From Nemania diffusa (taxonomy: Eukaryota; Ascomycota; Sordariomycetes; Xylariales; Xylariaceae), in contig JBBPUQ010000011.1 in NCBI GenBank assembly GCA_038501195.1, forward strand, positions 2,108,001-2,172,000: a DNA stretch of 64,000 nucleotides, written 5' to 3'. Below, one piece after another: positions 1 to 11,564 of the stretch. The first letter of the stretch is position 1. Each line of letters starts with the position of its first letter. Under the pieces are notes generated by a model, which saw only the letters and a program-made list of their open reading frames with translations, did no database searches and had not been told where the DNA came from. The position numbers were made by a program, and so were the translations under genes.

Positions 1-272
1 CCACGAGTACTGGAATGTTGAGCGCTTGCTGCACGAGATGGTATCATTATACATGTTGTATGAGAGCTTACCACGTCCATAGTTCCCCCAGGGAGGACAG
101 CGGAGAGACGCGTATCGTCCCGCACGACGTTAAAGAGTTCAATCAATCAATCAATTGAGCCTCTCGATATCGCAAGTCAACAGTTACGAATGAAGCATCT
201 TCCATCCATTTATTATCACCATCGACCTACCAGAATTCTCTCCGTTACTCAGAAACTGTTAAAATCGAAACT

Positions 273-1952
273 ATGGGTGACCAAACTCCAACCTATACAA
301 TTAGGAACAACGCTCAGGATTACGAGAGTTTTATCAAATCTCTGCGTCAGACGCTGGCAAACCCTGGAAGTTTTGCTCGGGGCCTCCCGGTTCTTATGGT
401 GCAAAACGATCACCGTCCTAACAATTTGATCGATATCGTATTGCGTACAGACACTCAGGCCGTGGGACTGCGTCTCCGACGCGATAACTTATACCTAATC
501 GGCTTCCGGGACGAGACACAAGTCACACCAGGTGTCTTTGGTCCGTGGTTCGAGATCGACAGCGACCGACGGCGAATTGACGACGCCACCCTTGTGGGAT
601 TCGAAGGTGATTATCTCGCCTTGGAGGGCGCCGCGGGCATTGCAGCCCAGACAAGGTTGGCCATCGCACTTGGCCAGGCGCCGCTCACCAATGCTGTGAA
701 TCAGCTTGCCACCATGAGAAATGCGACAACTAGCAGAATGCAGGCAGCGAGGTCATTGCTTGTTGTCATCCAGATGATATGCGAATCAGTCAGAATCCAA
801 TGGATATCTGGTTATCTAACCACAAACTGGCTGCAGAGCCTGACTACACCTGGCCGGATGATCGAATTCGAAACGGCTTGGGGAACATTGTCTTCGTCGT
901 TAATACATGCTGACCAAGAGTACGTGTTCCGCCCCTTCTACTTGACAAGGCAGGCCACAGGCTCTTGGCCCCGCGAACTACTAACTGCAAGGTTTACTGC
1001 TCAAATCGACGTCTGACTCTTGATTTTGTACAGTCCCGAACCTAGCCACTTTCGACTTCCCCGAGAAAATCCATTTGGTATCACAAATGCAGCAGGTGTG
1101 ATTGCTGTACTAGGCATATTACTTCATCGTGCTCTCCCCTCCACCGCCGGATCCTCGCGTAGTACTCGCGCTGTTGCGATGCCGTGGGACGACTATCCTC
1201 GGGGTCGCACATTGGTGGAAGTGTTCTGGGTACGCATTGAGAACATCGACGGTGAGAACCCAGGAGACCTCTACGGCACTATTAAGGCAACCGACGCCCT
1301 GGGTTCCCAATACCTTTACAACCGGGAGAGAAGTAATTACGAATCCATCAGGCCAGGCCAACATGCATCGCTCACTGGACCCTCTCGGAGCATCTTGGCT
1401 AGTGACAACTTCGCCATTAACCTGGACCTTTGGGACAAGGACGCTGATGCATCTCCCGACGACAACATCGTCGCGGAGACAATCCGTTGGAACCTCTTCG
1501 ACGAACGGAACACCTTCGACCAAACCACTACTCGGCGAGTCGATGGGAAATATGGTTGGGCAACGGTGCACTACATTGTGTTAAGCAACGCTGCACAGGC
1601 TTTGATTGAAGTCATTTTAATCAATGGCGACGGCGAGAACCCAGCCGATATTTACGGGACTATTACTGCTCGCAATGGCTTCGGAGACATCGACATCTTC
1701 AATAGGGCATCCGCTGAGCATATCGATGTACGGCCCGGTGCCGCGATTCCCTTAAAGAGAACCGTCGTGGCTGTACCGCTGAGCCAACGGCTTGAAATCG
1801 ATGCTTCCGTTTATGACCACGATAGCGATTGGTCTTCTGACGATGAAGTCGCAAAGGGGATTGCCAGATTCGATGTCGACATCTCCAGATCATCTAGCCA
1901 GTCTATCCGTGGGGCTTACGGCGAGATTAGCGTGAGAGTCTCTTGGTTCTAG
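273..1952 (+). CDS. Ribosome-inactivating protein (rRNA N-glycosidase domain) with duplicated C-terminal module
   Basis: RIPs remove one adenine from the sarcin-ricin loop of large-subunit rRNA. The family pattern is seen: a Tyr in the first active-site strand (Y74), a second Tyr (Y114), the ESVR helix motif with the Glu/Arg pair (E171, R174) and a Trp in AWG (W203). No signal peptide follows the ATG at 273, so a cytosolic product or a missed exon is possible. The first frame stops at TGA 1014-1016, but the same frame reopens at once and runs to 1952. The hydrophobic last helix expected of the RIP fold lies in this second part (about 1080-1130). A candidate intron at 992-1033 (42 nt, weak GTTTAC donor, perfect CTGAC branch site, CAG acceptor) removes the stop in phase. 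Readthrough of TGA-C or a nonsense mutation are alternatives. Two repeats of about 120 residues follow (1212-1580 and 1602-1949). An upstream ATG at 190 opens an out-of-frame ORF overlapping the start. Confidence 0.8.
1212..1949 (+). repeat. Tandem duplicated protein module (two copies) at the C-terminus of the RIP gene
   Basis: The two copies share GENPxD(L/I)YGTI near their starts, then a (Y/F)NR...RPG segment, then an acidic DxDxSxDDE-like stretch, then G.YG before the last strand. The pattern suggests two beta-sandwich domains with acidic loops. From memory they resemble the DUF6598-type domain seen with monocot RIP-like proteins; this was not searched. Identity between copies is low at DNA level, so the duplication is old. 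Confidence 0.65.
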
Positions 1953-3155
1953 AGGGCGTATTGTTGTTGTATAATACTGCCTATGCCGGAAGGTCAAATA
2001 TAAATTACTCAAGGACGGATGCGGGGCAGCTCTGTAGAATTGGGTCTCGAAAGGATGCTGTGCTAGAAACCCCAGTTGCCGTGTACACATAGACATGAAT
2101 GAGACGCGAAGCGTGTATAAGTGCCACTTAGACTAAGGGCTATCGAGTACTTAGTCACAATACGGACAAAATCTAATAGTGTCTCCAGCAAAGATCAAAC
2201 CTCCGCTCCTAGGAATGAGCAGGACGTCCCCTGAAGGGCAAAGATCCTCATTGGACCATCGACTGAATGGTTTTCAACGACAGGGGTTTTCAATCTTGCT
2301 TCATTGTCCACACTTGCGCGTCGTAAAAAAATCGGGACGGCAAGCTCTAGCATAAGTTGAAGCTGGGTCTCTCTCTATTTCGGAGATCGAGATATCAGGT
2401 GGTAGCAAACGACTGGGTTGGCTTGGGGAGACGAACAATAGGAAAAGAGACGCGATTGAGTACCATCCACAGGAAATACCCAAGTACGACCGCATTCATC
2501 GAACAAAGAGCGAATGGTGGCTATTGTGATGATGCAGCATGTGTATGTACAAACCTCTCATCCTTACTACCATACTAAAGTCTTGCATGAGAATGCTGGA
2601 CTTTGGTAGCAAATCTGTGGTTAGATGAATTAGGTAGTTAGAGTTGACGAATCTGCTGAGCGAGAAATTGCATTGAAATAGGTTATCAAGGACCCACTGG
2701 TCCCAGCCCGACAGCCGCCGACACTTGTCAATATATCCAAGCCACCTGAGGTACTTAGAGACAGATATTATTAGAAATGTTCACAAGGAATACAACATTG
2801 TTTATACTAACTATAATTCCAAGAAAATGATAGAAATGATGATACATGCTATTCGCCTCAAACAATAGAAGCGGGTAAGGATGCAAAAATTGAATATGAA
2901 AGAGGATGTCGGGGAGAGGGATCTGCTGGTCGTCACCAACCCAAGTACTAATCACGAATCTGACTTCTGAACCACCTTCAACAGGTACCTTAGGTAGGTA
3001 CCTAGGCGAAGTTGATGGTAGGTAAAACCAATGGAAGATATTACCGAAATGTTCAATATGGGAGACTAAAGGATCTACCAGGTATGGAGTATATACAGGA
3101 GCAGCCAGGTTCTAATACATGTCGATCCCTAATTAAAACACACGAGACGTCAACG
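1953..3155. other. Intergenic, no gene recognised
   Basis: This stretch lies between the RIP gene and the 3' end of the surface-protein gene on minus. Only short ORFs without family features occur. A palindromic GGTACCTTAGGTAGGTACCTAGG-type cluster sits at about 2983-3006, one of many such words in the spacers of this window. Confidence 0.5.
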
Positions 3156-4267
3156 CTATGGCAGCTCGGATGCCCCTCTACTACTAGCATAGCCCTGCAT
3201 ATATTTCTGCGCATACATCTGCCCAGGCCGCGTGGGCTTTTGAACTTGCTGGGCATAAGCCGTGGCAGCCGTCCGATTGTTCAGCTCGTGAGTGTTGGCC
3301 AGCGTCGCCATCTCAGGTGTATTATCTACCGTCTGCAGCTCCGGCTGGAATTGCGCCCACGTCTCTATGGGCAGCTCCGGCTCTCTAACGAGCGTGTTCT
3401 CGCCGCCGCCGCCGCCGGAAGGCTTCTCGCCCGACCCCCCGCGCGCCTGTTTGTTTCTGCTGCTGCGACGCCTCACGTACCAGAAACAGAACGCGGCCGC
3501 CCCCAGGAGGAACGAGCCCCCTATCCCAACCCCCACCCCGACCCCGATCTTGACCTGGGAGCTGGTGGGGCCTCCGCTGTCTCCTTGCCCTGTAGATGGC
3601 GACTGTGTGGGTGGCCCCCCTATTGTTGATGATGACGTCTCAGCCGGAAACTGTGGCGACGAGCTGGGGCCTGTGGATGTTGAGTCGGTGGTCTTGGCGG
3701 CGAAGTCGCTTTCCTGCCATCGCACGTTGACTGCGGCCTCGTTGATAATGGGCTGGAGTTCGACGACCATCGACTGCTGGTTTGCTACGTCGGGCACGGT
3801 GACGTTGAGCACCGATATGGCTGACGAGATGCAGGATAGCGTCGACCACGTCACCGTCGAGGGCGGAGGGGTCTCGCACGTGTAACCTCTAGCAAGCGCA
3901 ATCAGTCAGTCGGTTAGATTGCCTACCGTCTCGTCTCGAGAGGACATATGACAGTGTTGTGAAAAACGCACAGTGGACAGCACGTAGCTCGCGTCTCCGT
4001 GACGGTCCCCGCTACCTCGATGGAACCGCACGCCGAGGTCCATCCCTGCGGGCAGACGCCGGGCGAGTAGAATATGTCAGAGCCGATGCGAAACGCTGGC
4101 GGGAAACATGGCACCGTGTTTTCTGGGCCGAGACTGTGGTACTTGTAGGTGGTCGAGGTCGTAGAGCCGTTTGTCGTGACGGTCTCCGTGTGTACAATAC
4201 CCGAGATTATGGAAGTGCAGTTCGGAGCTGGCGTAAACGTAGTAATGAGAGCTCCCAGGTTCGACAT
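3156..4267 (-). CDS. Single-pass membrane protein with Cys-rich ectodomain (fungal, unknown function)
   Basis: Two exons, 4267-3972 and 3888-3156, are joined across an 83-nt intron (GTGCGT donor). The join gives a CCPLGYTC motif, typical of a large family of fungal surface proteins whose function is not known. The start chosen is ATG 4267 (MSNLGALITTFTPAP), which matches the usual start of the family; a longer frame reaches 4339. Domain order: ectodomain with SPGVCPQGWTSAC and CCPLGYTC, then a Ser/Thr/Pro-rich stalk, one membrane segment (IGVGVGVGIGGSFLLGAAAF), a basic stop-transfer RRRSSRNKQ and a cytoplasmic tail with a Gly run. No signal peptide is visible. The role may be surface sensing; this is inference. 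Confidence 0.75.
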
Positions 4268-5194
4268 CGTGATACCGGCTCTACTTATACCTTTACATGT
4301 AGGTTTATATCTTTGCTCATGATCTAGGCATAACTTCACTCATAGAGGTGTAAGGTTAACATTAAGACGGTTACGAGCTCACAGCGCTTGAGACGGCGCA
4401 GACCCCCTATATAATTAGGTATCGTTGATCCCGTAATAGGATCAACGGCGTCGTCTTTCAGTCATCTCTTATTAGCGGCCATTGCTGCGGCCTCGACTGA
4501 TCCTCCTTGACGCGAAACAGGTGGCTTGCATTCTGCTGTGTTACCATCACTTGTACAAGATAAGTGGCTAGGCGGCGTTTAATCGCGGGGGCGATTAACT
4601 TCCTGCCATTACCGGCTGTGTGGAGACTCACATGCAGGCGATATAAATCCTACGGAACTTCAACCTTACCAATCACGAAGCGAGATCAAGAATTCTCGCG
4701 CATTTAGTAGGGGCATAATCTGCATGTAGTTTTGCCACAGCGAGTACTATACTCTCGACGGGTGCCGGATACCATCTAGGCCCTGACGATTAGAGAAAGG
4801 TATAGACTTGATTTGAAGTGGTCGTCGAAAATAGCTACCATACATGGCTTAACTGCAGGATGTATGCCCCTTTTTGTTTGACTCCCAAGATAGGTCGAGC
4901 AGCCGGTCAATGTTACAGCCTGCCTCAGCCACCCAGATTGTATGTGTTGACAGCAACCAATCACTTCAGCATTACGGCTGAATATAAATCCAGCAGAGTC
5001 AGATTGTCATATGATAGGTATATTATAAGTGCATCATAGAATGTAACACAGACGCCTAATTGTAGATTGGTAGGTTACTTTCTAGAGCACGTAATCAGAT
5101 GTTGATTGGATATCCTCTTGATGGGAGGATCAACGACTTTTCATTCCGCGAGCGTCCAATCTGCCCTGCATCACGGGGTAACATAAAGTCTTAT
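4268..5194. other. Intergenic, no gene recognised
   Basis: This is the upstream region of the surface-protein gene and the downstream region of the MFS gene. It is AT-rich with only short ORFs. A short inverted repeat with TTGATCC/GGATCAA occurs at about 4424-4446. Nothing else was recognised. Confidence 0.5.
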
Positions 5195-6842
5195 CTATTC
5201 ATCTCGGCTGGGGATTTTGGGCACTAGCCACCAAGCAATCCCTCCTACTACGAACAGAGCAAGCACAATGGGCTGTAATACAGCCACACCAGCACTGGTA
5301 GCAATCAAACCTGTAATTGACGGGAATAGGGCACCGCCGGCTTGGGCTAGTACGAAAATAAAACCTATAATCACTTAGTATGAAGGTGTGTGTTAGGTTT
5401 CCAGGGTATTCCTACCTAGGGCTGCAGGTTGCGATTCACGGGGGAAGAGTTTTGATGCGACGGACATGCCCTAAGAGTCGGGTTAACCTACTTACTCAAT
5501 GGCATCGCTAAGTTGTATGTGTACACTCACAGTGGCAAAGAATGGCCCAGAGAAGAAACCAATTAAGCTCAGCGCAATCGCGCTGCCTATGATGCTGGGT
5601 TGCAACCAAAACACGAGTTGGAGGGCCGCACAGCTGGCGCTGTATACCAATATCATTCTCCGTTCCCCAAACCGAAATGTTGGCTCTGGAAGCAATAGTC
5701 TTCCGGCTAATAGCCCGCCATAGAACCCAGTGGGAATATAGCCAACACTAGACAGTTTGCCACCTCGGACAGTCGTTAGAAACTCGACCACCCAGCCACC
5801 AGCCGTAAATGTAGCTCCGAGTTCGAAGAAGTAGAACAAGCTGAGAAGCCACAGCGTCTTCGACTTCAGCAGCTTTACCATGGCGACCAATGCGAGCCGG
5901 CTGTGCTTCTGGCCGCGAGGCTCGTCCTTGGCGTGGAGCCTGCTGTAGAGCGAATCTCGGAACGCAATCATAACTCCGGCGACATTGAGCACACTGACTC
6001 CAATTAACACGAAATACACCCGCCTCCAGCCCTCAACCGCCAGCGAGTTGGGGCTGTTCGCGATCGCGGTAGCGATAAGGGGACCGATGAACGTGCCAAG
6101 AGCGTAGCAGGCGTGGATGAAGCTCAGCCAGCGATGCGGCACGTTGTGCAGGTTACTAACAAAGGTATTCGAGTGGGCGTCTTGATAGGCCATCCCGAGG
6201 GACTGGAAGAGGAACGAGACGCAGAATACGGCGAGTTGACTCCACGGGCGCAACGCTTGGGCGATCAGCTGGAGAACTGCGCCGATCAGCAGTAGTTGTC
6301 CCAGCGTTAGTTGTGCCGTCAAGACGGGGTTCGTGGCGGCAGCAAGAAGCCATCCGGCAAAAGTTGTTCCATAACTAGCAACTTAGCCATGCATTTTAAG
6401 GTAAACCCGCTGCCGTGAACACCTACATAATAGCGATCTCCCCAGTTCCGATATGGAAGCTACTTAAGATATACGGGATCAAAGGTCCCACTGAGAGCTT
6501 AAGGTCAGAATATGCCCTAATAGGCGGGACGGGTTGTTTGTCACAGCGTATAGCATCCAAAACGATGAATACACGACCTTCTGGTTCTTGGAAATAGGCA
6601 TGGCAGAACGCGGATGGCTATGGGCATCACTCACAAGTACCGTCACTGATACCAGCACAGAAGAACGAGTATCCAGCGACAATGAGCTTAACAAAAGGCG
6701 TGGCGGGCTCGGGGTCAATGGCTTCGCTCTCAGACACATGCTGCACTGGTGGCGACTCAAGTTCTGATTCGCGACTCAGCTCAGTCAATGGGTACGACTG
6801 CGCCGCATCCACAAAGATGGTCTGTGTCTGTGTAGTCGACAT
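5195..6842 (-). CDS. Major facilitator superfamily transporter
   Basis: Five exons (6842-6635, 6490-6427, 6374-5531, 5470-5416, 5364-5195) give 446 residues. The N-terminal cytoplasmic segment of about 45 residues is acidic. Membrane helices follow from KLIVAGYSFFCAGISDG, and the family signature DGTLGPLIPYIL spans intron 1. A central basic loop near SRLHAKDEPRGQKHSR separates two six-helix halves. The C-terminal helices FIFVLAQAGGALFP and VLQPIVLALFVVGG end in WWLVPKIPSRDE. The pattern fits fungal MFS carriers of the fucose-permease/YbjJ-like group; the substrate cannot be told. An apparent 25-nt gap at 5495-5471 is explained by a 60-nt intron (5530-5471, GTGAGT) that restores FFATGMSVASKLFPR. 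No biosynthetic genes flank it. Confidence 0.85.
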
Positions 6843-7818
6843 TAGAAGCAGTAGTATCTAGACTCTAATAGCCCCGATGTTGGCATTCAAATCTCCAAAT
6901 ATCTTACTCACTTAGAGGAGAATCTCCTTGTTTAAATACTTAGACAGGGAATCGTTGCCATTGTAGATTGATCGGCAAAAGCTCGGGCGCAACCTAGACA
7001 ATGGTGCACATACAGTAGGTGGTGATACGACGTAGCTACTTGGAGCTCTCGCTGCCGGAGCGGCCCGTCTTCCCCGACGAGCTCTGATGCGGAGACCCCG
7101 GATGTGGAGGTGACGCCCGGAATACGGACACACTTATCGGTACCTACCTTGTACTGGGTAGCTCTGCCAATTAGACGGAAGGTTCTCTTCATCATTTAAA
7201 CTCACGATCAGACTTATCTAAATTCTAGGCATATTAAGTGGATAGGTTCGGAAAGGTTTCGCTATCCAGTGCAAACAGCTGTAGACCGTGCAGGTACCAC
7301 TCGTTTGATTGTGTATGTAGGTAGGTAGCTTGTCCATTTCTCCTGCTGTCATGTACGAACCTCGGGCGATTTCTACAGTAGGTTGACATTTATCTAGCGG
7401 AGCTCGGGTGGAAACAGGTACATGTCTACATTATGTAGCTACATTAGGTACCCTGCATATACATATGTGGGTATTATTCGATTAAAAGGGTATCGATCTA
7501 CTTGGAACTTGTCAATGCGGTTATCTCAGCTTCCAGATATCGATAACGCGAGCGACAGTGAGGTCCTCCCTAACAGCCATCAACCTTAGCAACCTGAGTA
7601 AGATCGCGCCTCGGAGGACCTGCCTACTTACTTCCCTAGCTCTTTCATATTCGCGTGTTCCTACCCTCGCATTTCATCTACCTAAATCGGGCCCAACAAG
7701 TCATAAATTGTTCTTTTAACCCGCCGACAGTCTCCCGTTCGGTGCCCCGCAGCTTTTGGGTATATTCGCCTTTCAGCTGAACAACCTACTCCTATAGACA
7801 TGGATCGACCTTGCCGCA
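6843..7818. promoter_or_regulatory. Divergent promoter region between MFS and HID1 genes
   Basis: The two genes are transcribed away from each other across about 1 kb. No coding region was recognised. Short GTAGGTAG runs occur near 7317-7328. A pyrimidine-rich stretch precedes the HID1 start. No specific factor site can be named. Confidence 0.45.
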
Positions 7819-10687
7819 ATGGGTGCCAGTGATTCTAAACTCGTTTTCAAGAAGGGCATCTTTAGGTTGTCCGAAGAGCGACACATACCCGCTGATGATC
7901 CCTACTGGACGTCTGTTAGTCCCCTCGTCTTACCACCAAGCAAGCGACAACGCCTCATGCGCTCCTTACTAACATTCCATAGTTCTGGGGGCTCCCAGAG
8001 TCGTCCGAAGATGTGTTCAGCCTCTTCTCGCCCGCAGATATCCGGCGGACACGAGATAGGGCCATAGAAAATCTAGAGACGCTTATCTTGGCCGTAACCT
8101 CGCGCTTGTTCATACTGCGCCATCACCCTTCTTTCCCCGATGCCGAGTTCGCGCCCGAGCGAGACGCCCTAAACTGCATCCGTATTCTAACCCGCATATT
8201 GCCGTACCTTTACGAAGCCGACAACTTACAGACCTGGGAGGATAAGTTCTTTTGGGGCACGAGGAGGAAACGGACCAGGCGATCAACCATCGCAAACGAG
8301 GTGCTTTTCGACGAAGCGCAAGAAGAGGACAAGCAAGATGCGAAGCCCCCGGCCGACGAGTTCGAAGACGCGAAACCTCTTGCCGAGGAACTCCTAGATA
8401 CACTAATCGACCTCCTCTTCTTCTCAGACTTGACGGTCCCGAGGCAGCCTCATGGCAAACCAAAAGTTACCTACGCCATCTGGCAGAGTGGAGTGGGTTG
8501 TAATACAGCTGTGCCGACGACGAAGGAGTACGAGAGTAACCGGTGCGAAATACTGCGATTAATCTTGACTATAGCGAGCCAGAGCATGTATATGTCACCA
8601 AACTTGCTTCCAACTAAAGGCACGAAAGCTTTGACCTATATTTGCGCTTGCCCGGATAAGCAGGTCGTGCTCTCGGTGCTATGCTCGTTGTTGAACACGG
8701 TAAGTGGGAGTGATTCAAAGCTGAGCCGAGTACAATCTCTCTGACTCTTATAGACACTCAAATATAACCCGGCGAGTTGGCGCGTTCCTATCAACACTCT
8801 CGTCTTCAAGGATCCGAAGGAGGTTCTCGTCACGTATACTCTACAGTTCCTCTTGGTCATTTTGCTTTACCCGATACCCGAATCGCCTACTGGCCCCACG
8901 CCGAAGAATTATTATCGTCATTTTCTAGGTCGACTACATCGACCCCAAGATTTTCAGTTCATTCTAGACGGCATGACGCGAATTCTCAACCAGCCGATAC
9001 AATCCAATACATCATATCTACCGGGCACTCAAGCTACTGCTAGATTTTTTCCTGAAATTATCATGTTGTTTTGGGAAGTTACCCAGTGTAACAAACGCTT
9101 TAGATCGTACATGATCGACACACAGCGCGCGCATGATTTTGTCATCCTGATTCTATTCTACGCCACCGAGTACAAGCTAGATGCCTCGAAGCAAGGTCTT
9201 GTGAGGATGTGCGCTTTCCTGCTGCAAACATTAAGCGTCGAGAAAAACTTCGGTATCAATTTGAATAAGAATTTCGGAGCACCAGACACCCTCCCAACGG
9301 TGATCAGAATTCCCAATTTCAAAGGGACTTATGGAGACTTCCTCATACAGGTAAACATCTTGGCCTTATACTGAAATACAGGTACTAATAGTTATTCTTA
9401 GTCTATATACAATCTCATCACCAGAAGTCAAGGCAAGCTCTCTGCCATTTACCCAGCGCTGCTAGCCGTTGTCAACAATGTTGCCGCATATCTAGAAGGC
9501 ATTAGTAGTACGACATGCTCAAAACTCATACAGCTGTTCAACTCGATGTCTTCTCCATCATTCCTTCTAGCTAACGATAGCAATCATGTTTTGTTGACTT
9601 CCTTATTGGAGTCTATAAATGCTATTGTAGAGCATCAATATGAGAGTATGTGGCCTGTGAATAAAATAACATACGCGTTGAACTAACCATTTTAGAAAAT
9701 ACAAATCTTGTGTTTCTTATTCTAAAGAATAGAAAACGGTTCGAAGCTCTGCGAAGCTTCACCCTTGAGAACGGCCAAGAAGAACTCCAGCGCCGAAACC
9801 GCCAAAGAAAAGAAAACGGACAGCCGATTGATCCGTTTGATATAAGTTCTAGACGGAGTTCCGTTGAGAGCTTACGAAGTCCTACGACCGCTACACCAAA
9901 AGTCCCATCATTAAGCGATGTGCCGGAAGAGGATACCACATTTGCTATTGGGGATGATGAGGATGACAGCGACGAAGACGAGCGTCCAACGCCAGCTCAA
10001 TCAAGCTCCAGTGAGAACCCTTCTCGTGCTTCATCAGTTGCGGATGTCGAGGACGCTGTGCCAGCTCAGTTAAAGGGAATGTCCGAAAAGGCCCGGGGGA
10101 AAATGCCTGCTGGAATTCCAACCTTCTCCAGGCAGAATAGTACAACCAGTCTAGGAAGCTATTCTGCCGCCGGCCAATCCACTTCAGGCGCGTTCGAACC
10201 ATCTGCAGGCTGGATTGAGAGCTGGCTTCCAGAGCTTCCGTTGCACACGATCCTGACTGTTATACAGCAGCTCACTGTTCTCATTAATAGTCAGGGGCTT
10301 AGCGCAGATTCCCCATCACCTGCAACTCTCGCGGCGATTAGAGAAGCCAACCTGGTTGCTATTGAGCCATCATCAGTGAGAGTTCAGTCATTCGAATGGT
10401 CCCCGTTGGCCCTTGGTTGGTATGAGTCCTTAATATGGAGCTTCATCTTCGCCAGCGAGATGCAGATCTCCAAGGGCATGGTCGGCATATGGAATGGCAC
10501 AAGCATCAAGTTGTTTAGGGTCCAAGAGACAGCCGCCGCAGGCCCGACTCTGACATCGCCACGCGGAGCCGTCGACGCCGTCGGCAGTAACATTGTGTCC
10601 AGAATCGGGTCCATGAACCTCCGCGGTGCCGCTCCCACAGGTCCCGCCTCGCCTGGTCTTCCACCACAGAGACCTCCCCCTGCTTAG
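7819..10687 (+). CDS. HID1: HID1-family Golgi trafficking protein
   Basis: Five exons (7819-7914, 7983-8699, 8754-9350, 9402-9645, 9696-10687) give 881 residues; introns are 50-68 nt with CTRAY branch sites. The start MGASDSK fits an N-myristoylation signal (Gly2, Ser6), as known for HID1 proteins, which attach peripherally to Golgi/TGN membranes and act in secretory sorting. The N-terminus (KLVFKKGIFRLSEE, then DPYW and WGLPESSEDVFSLFSPADI) is the hallmark of the family, related to yeast Ecm30 and S. pombe Ftp105. A helical middle part follows, then a basic helix (LILKNRKRFEALR), an acidic low-complexity stretch (DDEDDSDEDE, about residue 640) and a C-terminal conserved block around LPLHTILTVIQQLTVLI. 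The family has no enzymatic activity. The gene converges on ZRG17. Confidence 0.93.
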
Positions 10688-11564
10688 GGCATATCGAATT
10701 AGAAGAACCGGATATTTCAAAGTCGGCTTGTAGGTTTTGTCATGAAGAGCGAATGAGGCGGTGGTGAAGTGAAGGGTTATTGTTCAGCCAGGGGGTTTGG
10801 AATTTTCACCAGTCCTGGAGCCTTGAGCCATGCCATGCATCGGTGTAGTTTGGAGTACTTTGAAACTGATTTTAAATCCATACATGTTCATAAGAAATGC
10901 TACCTCCCAATTATAGCCACGGCTGTCAGTTGGTCCTACATTCCCCGCTATGTGACTTCCAATATATGACGAGGTCAAAATCAGCCCTCCTATTATCATA
11001 TCACCTGCGTACTCAAAGTCAAAAGCAGAGCTTAAGCCGTCTGCCTGAAGGCAATGGCATTAACAAGACTTCATAAGCAGTACACTACCATACCTCACAA
11101 GTGTAAGAAGGCAGCGAATGCACATGCGTAATTACGTTCTTATTAATTCATTTATTCGAGACAGGGTTATCTACGTCTAACAACAAGCGTAGTGCAATAG
11201 TAGACAAATTCGTACAATAATAATCCTCGTTTTCATAAAACGCGTTCTTTCCATCTTTCCATCTTTCCATCTATGCCAAATTTCTCATGCGGCGCTTTCT
11301 TTGCAAAGGGGGTGGATGTATGTATGCATGGATGGATGGATGGGATGGGATGGGATGGGATGGGATGGATATCTTAGTTCATGTGCCTATGCCAACGCCG
11401 GAAAATGCAATTTTAGAAAAACAAACAGACAAACAAACAAACGGTGAAATATAGAACAGCCACCACTCAACCAGACCGAACTAGACAGACAGACCCGTGT
11501 ACCCGTCCCTATCCGAATATGTACAACATGTATGTACGTAGCAGGTCTTTACGATTCATCATAA
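10688..11564. other. Convergent 3' intergenic region with simple repeats
   Basis: This lies between the ends of HID1 (plus) and ZRG17 (minus). It holds three CCATCTTT units (11247-11272), a GATG/GGGAT array (11311-11370) and an AAAC-rich run (about 11417-11441). No gene was recognised. Confidence 0.5.
11311..11370. repeat. GATG then GGGAT simple tandem repeat
   Basis: About four GATG units are followed by about five GGGAT units, just downstream of the ZRG17 stop. This is a microsatellite; a transcript of ZRG17 could carry its C-rich complement in the 3' UTR. Confidence 0.85.

Noticed and set aside
1119..1584. Long frames on both strands over the RIP C-terminal part
   Set aside because: They are shadows; the in-frame reading shows the duplicated module twice, which fixes the true frame.
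3292..3885. 197-codon plus-strand frame opposite the surface-protein gene
   Set aside because: Antisense shadow of the Ser/Pro- and Gly-rich exon; the minus frame has the membrane segment and family motifs.
3889..3926. A 38-nt intron in the surface-protein gene
   Set aside because: The 83-nt intron 3971-3889 uses the same acceptor, has a good GTGCGT donor and makes the family motif CCPLGYTC.
5471..5495. A 25-nt intron-like gap (GTAAGT...TTAG) in the MFS gene
   Set aside because: Too short to be spliced. A 60-nt intron from the GTGAGT donor at 5530 to the same acceptor gives the conserved FFATGMSVASKLFP reading.
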